Of a stretch of DNA of 5,000 bases, positions 1-5,000 are shown in pieces; position 1 is the first letter of the stretch; the number at the start of each line of letters is the position of its first letter. The notes under the pieces are model-generated. The model was not told where the DNA came from and ran no database searches. It was given only the letters and a program-made list of their open reading frames with translations. Made by a program: the position numbers and the translations under genes. Source of the stretch: a bacterium (GTDB lineage Bacteria; Patescibacteriota; CPR2; UBA1875; JAJYID01); the NCBI GenBank assembly GCA_021823605.1, contig JAKANV010000052.1, forward strand, positions 1-5,000, in the 5' to 3' direction.

Positions 1-2223
1 GCCACAGTAGCAGTGGAAGATAAAAATTTTTACCATCATAGCGGTTTTGATATGAAGAGAATCGCCGGCAGTATGGTCTATGATATTGTCCACAAAGAAA
101 AAGGCCAAGGCGGAAGTACCATCACCCAGCAGTTTGTAAAGAATGCTCTCTTGTCTAACGAAAAATCTTTCTCCAGAAAAATAAAAGAAGTGATGCTCTC
201 CATCATGATTGAGCAAATGTACTCTAAAGATGACATTTTAAAAATGTATTTGAACGAAATACCATATGGCTCAAATGCCTACGGAATACAAGTTGCCGCT
301 AAAACCTACTTTAATAAGGATGCCAAGGATTTGGACTTGGCTCAGTCAGCCGTCTTGGCTGCTCTGCCAAACGCACCAACTTATTACTCCCCTTATGGTC
401 AGCACAAGGATGAACTTATGCAGAGAAAAGATATGATTTTAGACCTTATGGTTGACCAGAAATATATCAAAAAAGATGAGGCCGAAGCAGCAAAGAAAGA
501 ACAGCTCGTGTTCAGCGGAAATGTTTACGGCAACATTACTGCTCCCCATTTTGTCATGTATGTTAAAGAGCAGCTGATTGAAAAATACGGTGAAAATACG
601 GTCAATACCGGCGGGCTTAAAGTTTATACGACTCTCGACCTGGAAAAGCAAAAAATGGCCGAGGAAGCTGTGGCAACTAATGTAGATAAAAATAAAGGAA
701 GGTACAAAGCATCAAATGCCTCACTCGTTGCAATGGATCCGAAATCAGGTCAAATTCTGGCGATGGTTGGAAGCCGTGATTTCTTTGACGAAAACATTGA
801 CGGTAATGTGAATGTAGCCATAGCCAGTCGTCAACCTGGTTCGTCATTTAAGCCTTTTGTTTACTCTACTATGATGAAGCAGGAAAACTGGGGCGCCGGC
901 AGCACTCTTTATGATGTTCCAACCGATTTCGGTGGTGGTTATAGACCTAGAAATTATAACGGCGGTTTTCAGGGACCAATGTCGATGAGGTCAGCTCTTC
1001 AACAATCCGAGAATATACCTGCAGTCAAAGCTCTCTACATCAGTGGTGTGAACAATGCTATAAAAACAGCTCATGATATGGGGATTACTACCCTAAACGA
1101 CACTAGCCAGTATGGACTTTCTTTGGTTCTCGGTTCTGGTGAAGTTAAACTTCTTGATATGACGGGGGCATACGGAGTGTTTGCAAATGGCGGAATTAAG
1201 AAAGACCCTACATGGTTTACAAAAATCGAAGATTCAAATGGAAAAACAATTGATGAATATAAAGACAAGTCTGGAAAACGAGTTTTAGATCAGCAAATAG
1301 CCTATATCACGAGTAATATTCTGTCTGATGATGCATCCCGAGCAAGAGTATTTGGAGCAGGCGGGCCACTTGCTATTCGAGGTCGTCCGGTAGCCGCGAA
1401 AACCGGTACCACAGATAGCTATAAAGATGCCTGGACTATGGGCTATACTCCATCACTAGTCGCTGGAGTTTGGGCCGGAAATAATGACTGCACCCCGATG
1501 TCAAGTGCTGGCGGTTCTATTGCAGCTGCACCGATATGGCACGACTTTATGACAAGCGCCCTTAACAGCACACCGGTTGAAAACTTTGACCGACCATCAG
1601 GCATAAAAAGTGTCACACTTGATGCAGTAACCGGTAAGAAGCCAACCGCTTCAACCAAACGTTCAGTGACAGACATTTTCCCGAGCTGGTATAAGATTCC
1701 TGTGGGTGAAGCTGGTAGTGAGTATAGAGTAAATCCTGCTACGGGGAAGTTGGTTAACGATAGTTGCCCACCAGCACAAATTACTACTATTACTAAAAAT
1801 TCTCTTACTGCCGAAATACCTCAGGGAGATCCGGCCTACTCTAGATGGTTTGCGCCTATCGCCGCCTGGGCAAGCGCTAACGGTTATGTTGCAGGCGATA
1901 CTTCTGTTCCCACCGAAAAGGATAGTTGTGATGTTGTCAGTAAATCAGCTCCAACTATCAGTATCACTTCACCAGCAGATAGCGATAATGTTGCAAGTCC
2001 GTTGGAAATCAATCTAAATGTTGATGCACCGAGTGGTATTGATAAAGTAACGGTAACAGTCGGCGGCACAAGTTATCAAGCGTCTGCTATGGCAAATGGA
2101 AATGGCTATACTGCGACAGTGGCGCTTACTCCGGGAGACCATACGATTTATGCTACAGTGAAGGATAAGAGCGGTAGTAGCACAAAGTCGAAATCAATAA
2201 CAGTAACAGTACAAACGCCTTAA
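1..2223 (+). CDS. Class A penicillin-binding protein (PBP1A type), bifunctional transglycosylase/transpeptidase, 5'-truncated by window
   Basis: This enzyme polymerises lipid II into glycan strands and cross-links the stem peptides outside the cytoplasmic membrane. The frame is open from base 1 (ATVAVEDKNF), so the GTG at 13 is not the real start; the cytoplasmic tail, membrane anchor and first part of the GT51 domain lie to the left. Numbering that GTG as residue 1, the GT51 motifs are EDKNFYHHSGFD (2-13, catalytic Glu2), GGSTITQQ (33-40), RKIKE (55-59, second Glu) and KDDILKMYLNEIPYG (72-86). The transpeptidase carries the nucleophile motif SSFK (277-280), SEN (332-334) and KTGT (463-466). 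A linker of about 100 residues follows, then an Ig-like beta-rich module (about 646-736, starting PTISITSPADSDNV), probably Big_7-like and outside the cell. All active-site motifs are intact. It ends in TAA, and no intrinsic terminator follows directly. The family call is secure; the exact paralogue (ponA/mrcA/pbpF type) is not resolved. Confidence 0.96.
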   Translation, partial: ATVAVEDKNFYHHSGFDMKRIAGSMVYDIVHKEKGQGGSTITQQFVKNALLSNEKSFSRKIKEVMLSIMIEQMYSKDDILKMYLNEIPYGSNAYGIQVAAKTYFNKDAKDLDLAQSAVLAALPNAPTYYSPYGQHKDELMQRKDMILDLMVDQKYIKKDEAEAAKKEQLVFSGNVYGNITAPHFVMYVKEQLIEKYGENTVNTGGLKVYTTLDLEKQKMAEEAVATNVDKNKGRYKASNASLVAMDPKSGQILAMVGSRDFFDENIDGNVNVAIASRQPGSSFKPFVYSTMMKQENWGAGSTLYDVPTDFGGGYRPRNYNGGFQGPMSMRSALQQSENIPAVKALYISGVNNAIKTAHDMGITTLNDTSQYGLSLVLGSGEVKLLDMTGAYGVFANGGIKKDPTWFTKIEDSNGKTIDEYKDKSGKRVLDQQIAYITSNILSDDASRARVFGAGGPLAIRGRPVAAKTGTTDSYKDAWTMGYTPSLVAGVWAGNNDCTPMSSAGGSIAAAPIWHDFMTSALNSTPVENFDRPSGIKSVTLDAVTGKKPTASTKRSVTDIFPSWYKIPVGEAGSEYRVNPATGKLVNDSCPPAQITTITKNSLTAEIPQGDPAYSRWFAPIAAWASANGYVAGDTSVPTEKDSCDVVSKSAPTISITSPADSDNVASPLEINLNVDAPSGIDKVTVTVGGTSYQASAMANGNGYTATVALTPGDHTIYATVKDKSGSSTKSKSITVTVQTP

Positions 2224-2229
2224 ATTATA

Positions 2230-2259
2230 TTGTTTATTGTTTCGCTTTTCAGTTATTAT
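2230..2259 (+). promoter_or_regulatory. Possible promoter for the structured intergenic RNA
   Basis: A -10-like TATTAT (2254-2259, five of six consensus bases) lies 18 bases after a weak -35-like TTGTTT (2230-2235, three of six). The predicted transcription start is near 2266, exactly at the base of the large hairpin that begins at 2267. The surroundings are AT-rich, so chance matches are easy. The position relative to the hairpin is the main argument. Confidence 0.3.
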
Positions 2260-2266
2260 TAAAAAG

Positions 2267-2324
2267 TAGTCGGGTGGGTTAATTTCTGTTTCCTATAAGA
2301 AAAAGGAATTAACTCTCCCGGCTA
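2267..2324 (+). other. Long near-perfect hairpin (26 paired positions, 6-base loop)
   Basis: The arms are 2267-2292 and 2299-2324, with loop CTATAA at 2293-2298. Of the 26 opposed positions, 21 are Watson-Crick, three are G-U on the + strand (2270/2321, 2277/2314, 2285/2306) and two are mismatched (T-T at 2275/2316, G-A at 2288/2303). No U-tract follows (GGCAGAGGG comes next), so it is not a simple intrinsic terminator. It could be the 5' domain of a structured RNA, an RNase III site, or a 3'-end stabiliser of the PBP message. Confidence 0.85.
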
Positions 2325-2400
2325 GGCAGAGGGATGAAGATGCCATGGTTAGGACACAAGTTTCGAGCGTCATTTCCGGTGACAATAAAGAAGCCGGATT

Positions 2401-2505
2401 AGTTCGAGGCCGTTCTGCCCTATCCGATTTTCTCTGTTCGATGCAAAGGAGAAGTCTCTCTATTTCGGAAGCCGCCCAAAATTAGGCATCCGAATCCTAA
2501 ATGAG
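2401..2505. repeat. Degenerate direct similarity to the 3' half of the neighbouring gene (2705-2845)
   Basis: Bases 2401-2417 and 2705-2721 agree at 15 of 17 positions, and both differences are T/C. Bases 2441-2452 and 2779-2790 agree at 11 of 12. The stretch around AATCCTAAA (2493-2501) resembles AATGCCTAATAAA (2832-2844) at nearly the same offset, 338-339 bases, as the second match. Read on the - strand, short peptide echoes of the neighbouring protein appear in different frames: LLCI, RTAS, and HLGFG for LLGIG. This may be a decayed partial copy of that gene, or antisense sequence directed at its mRNA. Between the anchors identity is low, so homology is not proven. Confidence 0.35.
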
Positions 2506-2511
2506 AAGGCT

Positions 2512-2557
2512 GAAGTCGGGTGTGCGATCCTTCTAGAAGGGTCAATCACTCGGCTTC
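2512..2557 (+). other. Two-part hairpin at the 3' side of the structured region
   Basis: The outer stem pairs 2512-2522 (GAAGTCGGGTG) with 2547-2557 (CACTCGGCTTC), eleven of eleven positions, including two G-U. A three-by-three internal loop (TGC/AAT) leads to an inner hairpin at 2526-2543 built on the 12-base palindrome CCTTCTAGAAGG, with one more G-U at 2528/2541. The wobble pairs favour the + strand as the transcribed one. The bases after it (TTGTATTC) form only a weak U-rich tail. Confidence 0.75.
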
Positions 2558-2579
2558 TTGTATTCGACTCAAAATGAAA

Positions 2580-2604
2580 AAACCGCACCTTTACGATGCG
2601 GTTT
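2580..2604 (-). terminator. Intrinsic terminator of the hypothetical gene
   Basis: On the - strand, AAACCGCA and TGCGGTTT form an 8-bp stem with a 9-base loop, followed by a run of T (complement of AAAA at 2577-2580). It begins 5 bases past the TAG stop of the 166-residue gene. The + strand side has only TTTG after the stem, so termination of + strand transcripts would be weaker. It may also end read-through from the murB-mpg operon, since none is visible after mpg. Confidence 0.85.
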
Positions 2605-2609
2605 GATCC

Positions 2610-3110
2610 CTAACAAATAGTCCCTGTCCTCTGACGTGCTGGTTTTGTCGGTCCTTTTTCAAACTCAAGATAGGTACTCAGCATACTGGAGAGTTTCCTA
2701 TCCAAGCTCGAGGCCGTCCTGTAAGAAGCGGCCACTGGATTCCCGGTTTCAGGATGAGGAACATAGAAACGCGGAGTTATGCAAAGAAGATTACTCTTCT
2801 CTTCAAAGGAGACATCCAGCAAGTGATCTCCAATGCCTAATAAATCAACTGGCCTTTTCTCGAACATCACCATCATCCGAGAATTGCCCATCCTTGCATT
2901 GAGATCAAGCCTTGCGTTTGCAACTGCTTCCGCGATCTCCATAAGCAGCTGATGAGAATCAACTATCTTGCCTGTAACGACTTGAAGCTCACCCCCCACT
3001 TCTTGAATTCTGCCGAGCCTCATCTGCCAGGCGCCTTTAATCTTCTTTACCGCATCGCGCCTTGACAGTTTCCCTTGAACTTGGTACTTCAAAAGCTCCT
3101 TTCTATTCAA
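2610..3110 (-). CDS. Hypothetical protein, 166 residues, family not recognised
   Basis: I do not recognise this protein. The chosen TTG start (MNRKELLKYQ) has GGGGG seven bases upstream within AAAGGGGGTG, a strong Shine-Dalgarno. The in-frame ATG at 3170 would lie only about 3 bases after the predicted transcription start and lacks a ribosome site. The N-terminal 75 residues are rich in Lys/Arg and look helical (KLSRRDAVKKIKGAW, then HQLLMEIAEAVANARLDL). The middle (about 78-130) looks like an alpha/beta core with MMVMFEKRPVDLLGIGDHLLDVSF and NLLCITPRFYVPHPETGNP. The tail is basic and Pro/Thr-rich (GPTKPARQRTGTIC). There is no signal peptide or membrane segment, so it is probably cytoplasmic. 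It has its own promoter and terminator. Its G+C is higher than that of murB and mpg, and AGG is common among its Arg codons, which may mean separate ancestry. It is likely a real gene; its function is unknown. Confidence 0.75.
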   Translation of the reverse strand: MNRKELLKYQVQGKLSRRDAVKKIKGAWQMRLGRIQEVGGELQVVTGKIVDSHQLLMEIAEAVANARLDLNARMGNSRMMVMFEKRPVDLLGIGDHLLDVSFEEKSNLLCITPRFYVPHPETGNPVAASYRTASSLDRKLSSMLSTYLEFEKGPTKPARQRTGTIC

Positions 3111-3115
3111 AGCGA

Positions 3116-3125
3116 CACCCCCTTT
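3116..3125 (-). promoter_or_regulatory. Strong ribosome binding site fixing a TTG start
   Basis: On the - strand, AAAGGGGGTG differs by one base from the AAAGGAGGTG complement of the 16S rRNA tail. Its G-run ends seven bases before the TTG at 3110-3108. This spacing is what decides the start of the hypothetical gene. Confidence 0.75.
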
Positions 3126-3179
3126 CGGATAAATTAGAATTGACAAAAGGTTATAAAAGAGCTCCCCCAAAGTTTACCT

Positions 3180-3208
3180 ATTTTATAACATAAACATTTT
3201 TCTGTCAA
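3180..3208 (-). promoter_or_regulatory. Near-consensus housekeeping-sigma promoter for the hypothetical gene
   Basis: On the - strand a perfect -35 TTGACA (3208-3203) is followed by a 17-base spacer and a -10 TAAAAT (3185-3180, five of six). The predicted start is near 3173, giving a leader of about 63 bases before the TTG start. It sits in the short gap after mpg, so the downstream gene can be transcribed independently of the murB-mpg operon. Confidence 0.75.
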
Positions 3209-3212
3209 TTAG

Positions 3213-3806
3213 TTAATGAGAAGCAAATTTATTATTTTTAATTGTATATCGCCAAGGTTTGTCGCGATAAATATCAGCATAGTCTATACCAATCCTTTTT
3301 GAAGCTTCAATCTCGGGTTTTTCATTTGGATCTTCTATCCAAATCTTTTTCGAATCTGTAATGTCTTCACCATAAAATGATTTATCCAAATCAAGTGCAG
3401 CGCAAAGTTTACCCGGGCCTTTCATAAAATCCTTGTCTGCCCGAACCTTACCGAATTTTTTGAGATTTTCCTTAGCAATTTCTAGTCCTTCAACCGGTTC
3501 AAGAGCACGAATGAGAACGGCTTCAGGAACATGTTCCTTTGCCGTCACAATATTAAAGTTGTAGTACATGCCATATATCAAGTAAATGTAAATAAGCCCG
3601 CCACGAGAATACATGACTTTATTCCTTTCGGTTTTACCAAATCTGGCATGACAAGCAAGATCATCTTCCCCGACATAGGCTTCAGTTTCGACTATTTTAC
3701 CGGAAATAGTTTTATTCCCGATTTTCCTGATTAGTGTTTTACCTAAAAGATCCGGCGCCACTTCCGTAGCAGACCTTTCAAAAAATTTTCTATCCAATCG
3801 ATCCAT
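3213..3806 (-). CDS. mpg: DNA-3-methyladenine glycosylase, AAG/MPG family
   Basis: This enzyme removes alkylated or deaminated purines (3-methyladenine, hypoxanthine and related bases) from DNA, opening base excision repair. At 197 residues it has the usual bacterial length for the family. Aligned by eye to human AAG, every key position is kept: catalytic Glu42 and Tyr44 (ETEAY, human E125/Y127), His53 (ACHA, H136), Tyr75 and the intercalating Tyr78 (IYIYLIYGMYYNFN, Y159/Y162), Asn85 (N169) and Arg100 (LIRALEP, R182). The KGPGKLCAAL block (129-138) matches human SGPSKLCQAL. The ATG shares its A with the last base of the murB TAA (TAATG). There is no clear Shine-Dalgarno, so translation is probably coupled to murB. 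No terminator follows; the next gene's promoter starts within ten bases of the stop. The link to a wall-synthesis operon is probably only transcriptional. Confidence 0.96.
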   Translation of the reverse strand: MDRLDRKFFERSATEVAPDLLGKTLIRKIGNKTISGKIVETEAYVGEDDLACHARFGKTERNKVMYSRGGLIYIYLIYGMYYNFNIVTAKEHVPEAVLIRALEPVEGLEIAKENLKKFGKVRADKDFMKGPGKLCAALDLDKSFYGEDITDSKKIWIEDPNEKPEIEASKRIGIDYADIYRDKPWRYTIKNNKFASH

Positions 3807-4720
3807 TACAAATATCTAACTTCAGTCTCTAGTTCTACTCCAAATTTTTCGAATACCTTCTTCTTTACCTGTTCTGCCAGTTCTTTGATATCAGCTGCTG
3901 TCGCACTTCCTGTATTAATTAAAAAATTTGCATTTTCGTTTGAAACTTCTGCCTCACCAACTTTCATTCCTTTACAACCTGCCAGATCTATCAGTTTACC
4001 TGCGGGAATATTTCCGTCTATACCTCTCACTTCAACTTCTTTAAGAAGATGATCTGAAGCATCTTCCGCCTTTACATTTTTAAAGAAACTACCACAACTT
4101 TTCCCTACTGGCTGGTTCAGCTTACTTCTTTTCTCAGTTATTACATCCTTTTTGTTTCTAACTTCTTCGATGGTAGATTTTTCCAATTTTAAAGTGGCGC
4201 CAAGTATAACCCCACTAAAACCATGTTTAAATTGACTATCTCTATATCCAAAAGTCAAACTATCCTTGTTGATTTCTTGTACTTCCCCGTTATTTGAAAT
4301 AACCTCAACATTATCTATAACATTCGCTATTTCTCCGCCAAAGGAGCCCGCATTTCCAATAATGGCACCTCCTAGAGTCCCCGGAATTCCGGCTAAAGAC
4401 TCTAACCCAGAAAGACCTTCATCTATAGTAAAGTTTATAAGTCTAGCTAATGTTATACCTGAAGATGCATAGACCTTATCATTGTCTCTCCTGACTTCTT
4501 TCACATTGTTCACAATAACGAGCCCTTTATAGCCATTATCAGGAACTAAAACATTACTCCCTTTACCCAAAACTAAAAATGAAATAGTTTTCTCTTTTGT
4601 AAAATTAAAAGCATCTATCAAATCCTGATTTTGTTTAGCCAATACAAAGTATTTGGCATTTCCACCAACACCATAAGTATTATATCTTTTTAGATTAATG
4701 TCTTCTTGTATTTTCACCAT
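3806..4720 (-). CDS. murB: UDP-N-acetylmuramate dehydrogenase (UDP-N-acetylenolpyruvoylglucosamine reductase) MurB
   Basis: This cytoplasmic flavoenzyme uses NADPH to reduce UDP-GlcNAc-enolpyruvate to UDP-N-acetylmuramate, the second committed step of peptidoglycan precursor synthesis. With the ATG at 4720 it has 304 residues, the length of the shorter type II MurB. FAD-binding motifs are YNTYGVGG (13-20), LGKGSNVLV (51-59) and GLESLAGIPGTLGGAIIGNAG (105-125). Catalytic positions are Arg160 in GYRDS, the proton-donor Ser211 in SCGSFFKN (208-215) and Glu300 in LETEVRYL. The start was chosen because MVKIQEDINLKRYNTYGVGG matches the normal MurB N-terminus. An upstream in-frame ATG at 4831 would add 37 residues that only mirror the preceding gene in another frame. 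A modest AAGGG lies 11 bases before the ATG. It overlaps the upstream PIN-TRAM gene by 26 bases and mpg by one. All signature residues are present. Confidence 0.97.
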   Translation of the reverse strand: MVKIQEDINLKRYNTYGVGGNAKYFVLAKQNQDLIDAFNFTKEKTISFLVLGKGSNVLVPDNGYKGLVIVNNVKEVRRDNDKVYASSGITLARLINFTIDEGLSGLESLAGIPGTLGGAIIGNAGSFGGEIANVIDNVEVISNNGEVQEINKDSLTFGYRDSQFKHGFSGVILGATLKLEKSTIEEVRNKKDVITEKRSKLNQPVGKSCGSFFKNVKAEDASDHLLKEVEVRGIDGNIPAGKLIDLAGCKGMKVGEAEVSNENANFLINTGSATAADIKELAEQVKKKVFEKFGVELETEVRYL

Positions 4721-5000
4721 TGTCTGAGTTACCCTTAATTTTTGAAAAATACATTTTACCCGCAGGAGTTTGCAATATTCGCGTAATAACCACTTCCAAC
4801 TCTTTCCCGATAAATTTTCCACCTCTCTCAACCACTATCATAGTGCCATCAGTCAGATAACCGACTCCTTGGGTTTTGTCTTTACCGGCTTGGATAACTT
4901 TGAGAGTCATTTTCTCGCCCGGGATAATAATCGGCTTTATTGCTTCTGAAAGTTCATTGATATTTAGAACTCTCACTCCCTGGATTTTGGCAACTTTATT
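4695..5000 (-). CDS. PIN-TRAM domain protein (YacL type), C-terminal part, 5' end outside the window
   Basis: The frame stays open to the right edge and gives 101 visible residues (NKVAKIQGVRVLNINELSEAIKP onward), so the GTG at 4976 is internal, not the start. The first stretch matches the end of the PIN-like nuclease fold in YacL-family proteins (NKVAxIQGVxVLNINxL). The rest is a TRAM domain, a small beta-barrel linked to RNA binding, with PGEKMTLKVIQAGKDKTQGVGYLTDGTMIVVERGGKFIGKELEVVIT and the typical LQTPAGKMYF end. The PIN catalytic acids and any N-terminal membrane segments lie beyond 5000, so nuclease activity cannot be judged here. The polar tail (GNSDNGENTRRH) runs 26 bases into murB, which places it at the head of, or early in, the operon. 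Its cellular role is poorly defined in this family. Confidence 0.88.
   Translation of the reverse strand, partial: NKVAKIQGVRVLNINELSEAIKPIIIPGEKMTLKVIQAGKDKTQGVGYLTDGTMIVVERGGKFIGKELEVVITRILQTPAGKMYFSKIKGNSDNGENTRRH

Larger units (their letters stand above)
2266..2560 (+). ncRNA. Candidate structured non-coding RNA, family not recognised
   Basis: This 386-base gap between the PBP stop and the next gene holds a chain of hairpins rather than a credible protein gene. In order they are: a 26-position stem-loop (2267-2324); a domain that GGCAGA (2325-2330) can close with TCTGCC (2414-2419), containing a small hairpin at 2369-2383; TTCTCT/GGAGAA (2430-2435 with 2448-2453); TTCGGA/TCCGAA with an inner GCC/GGC (2464-2494); and a two-part hairpin (2512-2557). 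The two largest stems and the 2369-2383 hairpin contain G-U pairs that would be A-C mismatches on the other strand, so the RNA should read along +. I see no RNase P, tmRNA, SRP or 6S hallmarks. It could instead be the 3' untranslated region of the PBP mRNA, since no terminator separates them. The 3' end is unclear: either after 2557 or at the hairpin 2580-2604. Confidence 0.45.

Noticed and set aside
2267..2330. The large hairpin as the intrinsic terminator of the PBP gene
   Set aside because: The stem is far too long, and a purine-rich GGCAGAGGG follows instead of a T-run.
2334..2402. A 22-codon + strand frame (MKMPWLGHKFRASFPVTIKKPD) in the gap
   Set aside because: A GAGGG precedes it, but it is too short, lies inside the structured region and has no other support. 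Kept only as a possible leader peptide.
2267..2560. Known housekeeping RNAs (tmRNA, RNase P RNA, SRP RNA, 6S RNA)
   Set aside because: I could not find the tmRNA acceptor/TTCGAATC end, the RNase P GAGGAAAGTCC and ACAGAA core, or the SRP apical-loop motif. The overall shape is a chain of separate hairpins, not the single long bulged stem of 6S.
2636..2902. An 88-codon + strand open frame inside the hypothetical gene
   Set aside because: It lies antisense to a gene with its own promoter, ribosome site and terminator. Its peptide is Ser/Arg/Cys-rich with no domain character, and it lacks a ribosome site.
3111..3170. Extension of the hypothetical gene to the ATG at 3170
   Set aside because: It would start about three bases after the predicted transcription start with no Shine-Dalgarno, whereas the TTG at 3110 has an excellent one.
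4721..4831. N-terminal extension of MurB to an upstream ATG
   Set aside because: These 37 codons overlap the conserved TRAM coding sequence in another frame, and the normal MurB N-terminus begins at 4720.
1..5000. CRISPR array, insertion sequence, tRNA or rRNA
   Set aside because: I saw no regularly spaced repeats, transposase-like frames with terminal inverted repeats, or tRNA cloverleaf and rRNA signature sequences.

Overview
The window looks like a chromosomal segment of a bacterium with a peptidoglycan wall. My best guess is a small-genome Patescibacteria/CPR lineage or a distant relative. The reasons are low to moderate GC, very tight gene packing on one strand, a short MurB, a YacL-type PIN-TRAM protein, and a class A PBP with a C-terminal Ig-like module. 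This placement is an inference. All recognisable genes read cleanly in the standard bacterial code, with TAA or TAG stops.

Layout from left to right. (1) From the left edge to 2223, on the + strand, lies the 3' part of a bifunctional class A penicillin-binding protein, whose N-terminal membrane anchor is outside the window. (2) From 2224 to about 2609 there is no convincing protein gene. The stretch holds a chain of strong hairpins, and their G-U pairs form only when the + strand is the RNA. This makes it a candidate unrecognised structured RNA, with a possible promoter just upstream. (3) From 2610 to 3110, on the - strand, lies an unrecognised 166-residue protein gene. It has a near-consensus promoter, a strong Shine-Dalgarno before a TTG start, and an intrinsic terminator. 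(4) From 3213 to the right edge, on the - strand, runs a compact operon read right to left: a PIN-TRAM protein (partial), murB, and a 3-methyladenine DNA glycosylase (mpg). The first two overlap by 26 bases, and the murB stop and mpg start share a base (TAATG).

The PBP (glycan polymerisation and cross-linking) and MurB (precursor synthesis) are two steps of wall building, carried on opposite strands and facing each other. Mpg is a base-excision repair enzyme and appears to share the operon only through transcription. The region from about 2265 to 3120 is richer in G+C than the operon beside it: sampled 60-base lines give 47-58% against 23-35%.

The part most worth a second look is the structured interval at 2266-2560. 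One 17-base segment of it nearly repeats a segment of the neighbouring hypothetical gene, differing by two T/C changes. A + strand RNA could therefore pair with that gene's mRNA without a break. Further weaker collinear matches suggest either an antisense relationship or a decayed copy of the gene's 3' half.
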